Positions 49,885-52,116 of a stretch of 52,116 nucleotides of DNA are shown piece by piece. The first letter of the stretch is position 1, and every line of letters starts with the position of its first letter. Source of the stretch: an uncultured Lachnospiraceae bacterium (GTDB lineage Bacteria; Bacillota; Clostridia; Lachnospirales; Lachnospiraceae); assembly GCA_900320325.1 (NCBI GenBank), contig ONRU01000002.1, forward strand, positions 1 to 52,116, written 5' to 3'. The notes beneath the pieces were generated by a model. The model did no database searches. It was not told where the DNA came from and saw only the letters and a list, made by a program, of their open reading frames with translations. A program made the translations under genes and the position numbers.

Positions 49885-50457
49885 TCAGTAATCCCTTCCG
49901 AGGGCAAAAGCCTTCTTGTTCATTGCAAGGAATTTAGGAGGTACATTCGCTTCCAGGGAAGCCATCCATGCATCCTCAGGCAGGTCGAAATAATGGGAGA
50001 GCCTGCCCAGCAGGACGATATTGACGGCCTTGGAGGATCCGGCTTCTTCCGCCAGCTTCAGGCAGTCCAGGGCGTCTACTCTGGCGCCGCTGGCCTTGAG
50101 TTTGGCTTCCAGATCCTGCGGATACTCTGCCGCGCCGGTAATGACGGGCATGGGATCGATCATCTGGGTGTTGGTCACGATCTGTCCGTCCTTTTTGAGA
50201 TAGGAGAGCCATCTGGCGGCTTCCAGGATCTCAAAGGATACGATGAAATCCGCTTCGCCCCGGTCAATGATGGGGGAATGGACCTGATCACCGTAACGGA
50301 CATAGGTAACAACGCTGCCGCCCCGCTGGGACATGCCGTGTACCTCGGATACTTTTACGTCATAGCCCCGGGACAGGAGCAGGTGGCCCAGCAGCTTGCT
50401 GGCCAGGAGGGATCCCTGTCCGCCGACGCCGACGATCATAATATTCTTTGTCTCCAT
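49885..50457 (-). CDS. iorB: Indolepyruvate:ferredoxin oxidoreductase, beta subunit
   Basis: A 190-residue subunit of the 2-oxoacid:ferredoxin oxidoreductase gamma-type fold. It starts NIMIVGVGGQGSLLASKLLG and continues VSEVHGMSQRGGSVVTYVRYG, both diagnostic. With IorA it oxidises aryl-pyruvates (indole-, phenyl-, hydroxyphenyl-pyruvate) to aryl-acetyl-CoA and CO2, passing electrons to ferredoxin. AAGGAGG lies at the end of iorA and the gap is two bases, so translation is coupled. Confidence 0.95.
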   Translation of the reverse strand: METKNIMIVGVGGQGSLLASKLLGHLLLSRGYDVKVSEVHGMSQRGGSVVTYVRYGDQVHSPIIDRGEADFIVSFEILEAARWLSYLKKDGQIVTNTQMIDPMPVITGAAEYPQDLEAKLKASGARVDALDCLKLAEEAGSSKAVNIVLLGRLSHYFDLPEDAWMASLEANVPPKFLAMNKKAFALGRDY

Positions 50458-50459
50458 AT

Positions 50460-52116
50460 TCAGGCCTCCTTTCCGCTGTCTTCCAGCGCGCCGAAATGAC
50501 ACAGCTGGCTGCAGACATTACATCCTACGCACAGAGTGTTGTCAATGTGCGCTTTGCCGTTCCTGATGGAGATGGCGGGACAGCCGACACGCATACAGGA
50601 CTTACAGCCCACACACTTGTCCGTATTGACCCGGAGCGGCGGGTTGTGCCTGACATATTTAAGCAGGGCGCAGGGACGTCTGGAGATGATGACGGAAGGA
50701 GCGGGAGCGGCCAGTTCCTGCTTCAGGACGCGGTCGCATTCCTCCAGGTCATAGGGATCTACCACGGAGACCCTTTCAAAGCCCATGGCCCGGCAGAGGG
50801 CTTCCAGATCGATCTTACCTGCCGGATCGCCTTTGATATTATAGCCGGTGGTAGGGTTCTGCTGGTGGCCGGTCATGCCGGTAATGGAGTTGTCTACGAT
50901 GATAATGGTCGAGTTGGACTGGTTATAGGCCACGTTGGCCAGGCCGGTCATACCGGAGTGCATAAAGGTGGAATCGCCGATGACAGCGACCGTCTTTCCT
51001 TCGCTTTCGCTGCCGCGGACCTTGTTGAAGCCGTGCAGCGCGCCGATGGAAGCGCCCATGCAGAGGGTCATTTCAATGGCGCCCAGCGGAGGGACAGCAC
51101 CCAGGGTATAACAGCCGATATCGCCCAGGACAGTGCACTTGTTCTTCTTCAGTGTATAGAAGAGGCCCCTGTGGGGACAGCCGGCGCACATGACGGGAGG
51201 ACGGGCCGGAATGGCGTCCTCGATGGAATAGGCGCTTTCCTTCTTCTGCCCGAAGGCTTCCGCGATCAGGTTCTGGGAGAATTCGTCGACCATGGGCAGG
51301 ATCTCCTTGCCGGTGACGGGAATGCCCAGGGCGCGGACATGGTTCTCGATGATGGGATCCAGTTCTTCCACGACGTAGAGTCTGTCCACTTTGGCCGCGA
51401 AATTCCGGATCAGGTCCACGGGAAGGGGATTGGCCATACCCAGCTTCAGGATGCTGACAGTATCACCAAAGACCTCTTTTACATACTGATAGGAGGTGGA
51501 GGCGGTAATGATACCGATCTCTGTGCCGCCCATCTCGACCCGGTTCAGGGGGGATGTCTCGGCATAGGCAGTCAGCAGACGGGTCCGCTCCTCAACGATG
51601 GGATGACGCCTCTTGGCGTTGCCGGGCATCATGACATACTTGCCGATATTCTTTTCATAGGGACGGTCCGGAACGACCCGTTCGCCGATGGGGGCCAGGG
51701 ACTGGGAATGCGCCACCCTGGTGCACATCTTCAGCAGGACGGGCGTGTCGAACTGCTCCGAGATCTGGTAAGCGGTTTTGGTAAACTCCAGTGCTTCGGC
51801 GGAATCCGCGGGCTCCAGCATGGGAACCTTGGCGGCAATGGCGTGGTGACGGCTGTCCTGCTCATCCTGAGAGGAATGCATGCCGGCATCATCCGCTACG
51901 CAAATGACCATACCCGCGTTCACACCGGTATAGGACATAGTATAGAGGGGATCAGCCGCGACATTGAGGCCTACATGTTTCTGCGCGCAGAAAGAACGGC
52001 GGCCGGCCAGACAGGCCCCGAAGGCCGCTTCCATGGCTACCTTTTCATTGGGAGCCCATTCGCAATAGATGTCATCGAACTTCACTGCTTCTTCAGTGAC
52101 TTCTGTACTGGGGGTG
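50460..52116 (-). CDS. iorA: Indolepyruvate:ferredoxin oxidoreductase, alpha subunit (5' end cut)
   Basis: The large ThDP- and iron-sulfur-binding subunit. The visible part starts inside the pyrimidine domain (TPSTEVTEEAVKFDDIYCEWAPNEKVA) and runs over the CAGCPHRG and GDIGCYTLGAVPPLGAIEMTLCMGASIG region and the ThDP-metal motif GDSTFMHSGMTGLANVAYNQSN. It ends with two ferredoxin-type [4Fe-4S] motifs (CVGCKSCMRVGCP and CVGCNVCSQLC). Reading continues to the window edge, and GTG 52085 is internal; about 25 residues are missing. It leads the four-gene operon. Confidence 0.95.
   Translation of the reverse strand, partial: TPSTEVTEEAVKFDDIYCEWAPNEKVAMEAAFGACLAGRRSFCAQKHVGLNVAADPLYTMSYTGVNAGMVICVADDAGMHSSQDEQDSRHHAIAAKVPMLEPADSAEALEFTKTAYQISEQFDTPVLLKMCTRVAHSQSLAPIGERVVPDRPYEKNIGKYVMMPGNAKRRHPIVEERTRLLTAYAETSPLNRVEMGGTEIGIITASTSYQYVKEVFGDTVSILKLGMANPLPVDLIRNFAAKVDRLYVVEELDPIIENHVRALGIPVTGKEILPMVDEFSQNLIAEAFGQKKESAYSIEDAIPARPPVMCAGCPHRGLFYTLKKNKCTVLGDIGCYTLGAVPPLGAIEMTLCMGASIGALHGFNKVRGSESEGKTVAVIGDSTFMHSGMTGLANVAYNQSNSTIIIVDNSITGMTGHQQNPTTGYNIKGDPAGKIDLEALCRAMGFERVSVVDPYDLEECDRVLKQELAAPAPSVIISRRPCALLKYVRHNPPLRVNTDKCVGCKSCMRVGCPAISIRNGKAHIDNTLCVGCNVCSQLCHFGALEDSGKEA

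Noticed and set aside
50460..52085. GTG 52085 as the start of iorA
   Set aside because: The frame continues upstream to the window edge with family-typical residues (TPSTE), so the gene is cut by the edge.

Overview
The window is one stretch of bacterial chromosome with about 40 tightly packed genes on both strands and no phage, transposon, tRNA, rRNA or CRISPR array that I can see. The gene set points to an anaerobic member of the Clostridia, most likely Lachnospiraceae-like. Indicators are desulfoferrodoxin, an IorAB/PaaK indolepyruvate module, a DUF4317 protein, a YerC TrpR-like regulator, an ECF thiamine S-component, a Mn2+ riboswitch, a CIRCE-controlled lon gene, the non-mevalonate isoprenoid genes, and Gram-positive style lipoprotein signals with strong AGGAGG ribosome sites. 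The DNA is moderately GC-rich for that group. The taxonomic call is an inference from gene content; no marker gene is present.

Layout. 1-3447 (+): end of ahcY, an alpha/beta hydrolase, a LarE-type sulfur transferase, a DapF-fold racemase and a methyltransferase. 3493-7517: TPP riboswitch and thiT, guaB, apt (-), superoxide reductase. 7697-13111: a large secreted beta-helix protein with C-terminal repeats, a YkgJ-type cysteine-cluster protein (-), a CapA-type lipoprotein. 13285-17555: a CbxX/SpoVK-like AAA ATPase (-), Mn2+ riboswitch and mntP, metY with a structured leader, a PPOX-family flavoprotein. 17655-20785: divergent tetR and lon, separated by two palindromic operators, overlapping face-to-face promoters, a terminator-like hairpin and a CIRCE element. 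21058-23076: two tandem ZapA-headed coiled-coil proteins. 23162-29829: orphan sugar-binding lipoprotein, tandem repeat, malQ-trmD, a small conserved protein, an esterase, DUF4317 (-). 30099-35479: dinB, then ispC, dxs and a PPP-type phosphatase. 35483-41092: a complete peptide/nickel-type ABC importer behind a candidate riboswitch with its own terminator. 41173-45505: coaX-dus and an aconitase-family hydratase. 45616-47897: yerC (-) and a sodium:solute symporter. 48087-52116 (-): iorA-iorB-paaK-ACT operon, with iorA cut by the window edge.

How parts work together. MetY and AhcY both belong to the homocysteine/methionine cycle, although they are 15 kb apart. ispC and dxs are the first two enzymes of the MEP pathway, in one transcription unit in reversed pathway order. 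iorA-iorB-paaK-ACT is the recognised cluster for oxidising aryl-pyruvates to aryl-acetyl-CoA and interconverting aryl acids with their CoA esters. The ABC operon carries every component of an importer. Regulation is unusually easy to read here: two recognisable riboswitches (TPP, Mn2+), two unassigned structured leaders (metY and the ABC operon), one CIRCE element and about twenty intrinsic terminators.

The most interesting candidates for undescribed biology are the paired ZapA-headed coiled-coil proteins, the unassigned leader of the ABC operon whose closing stem competes with a terminator, and the compact tetR/lon control region.
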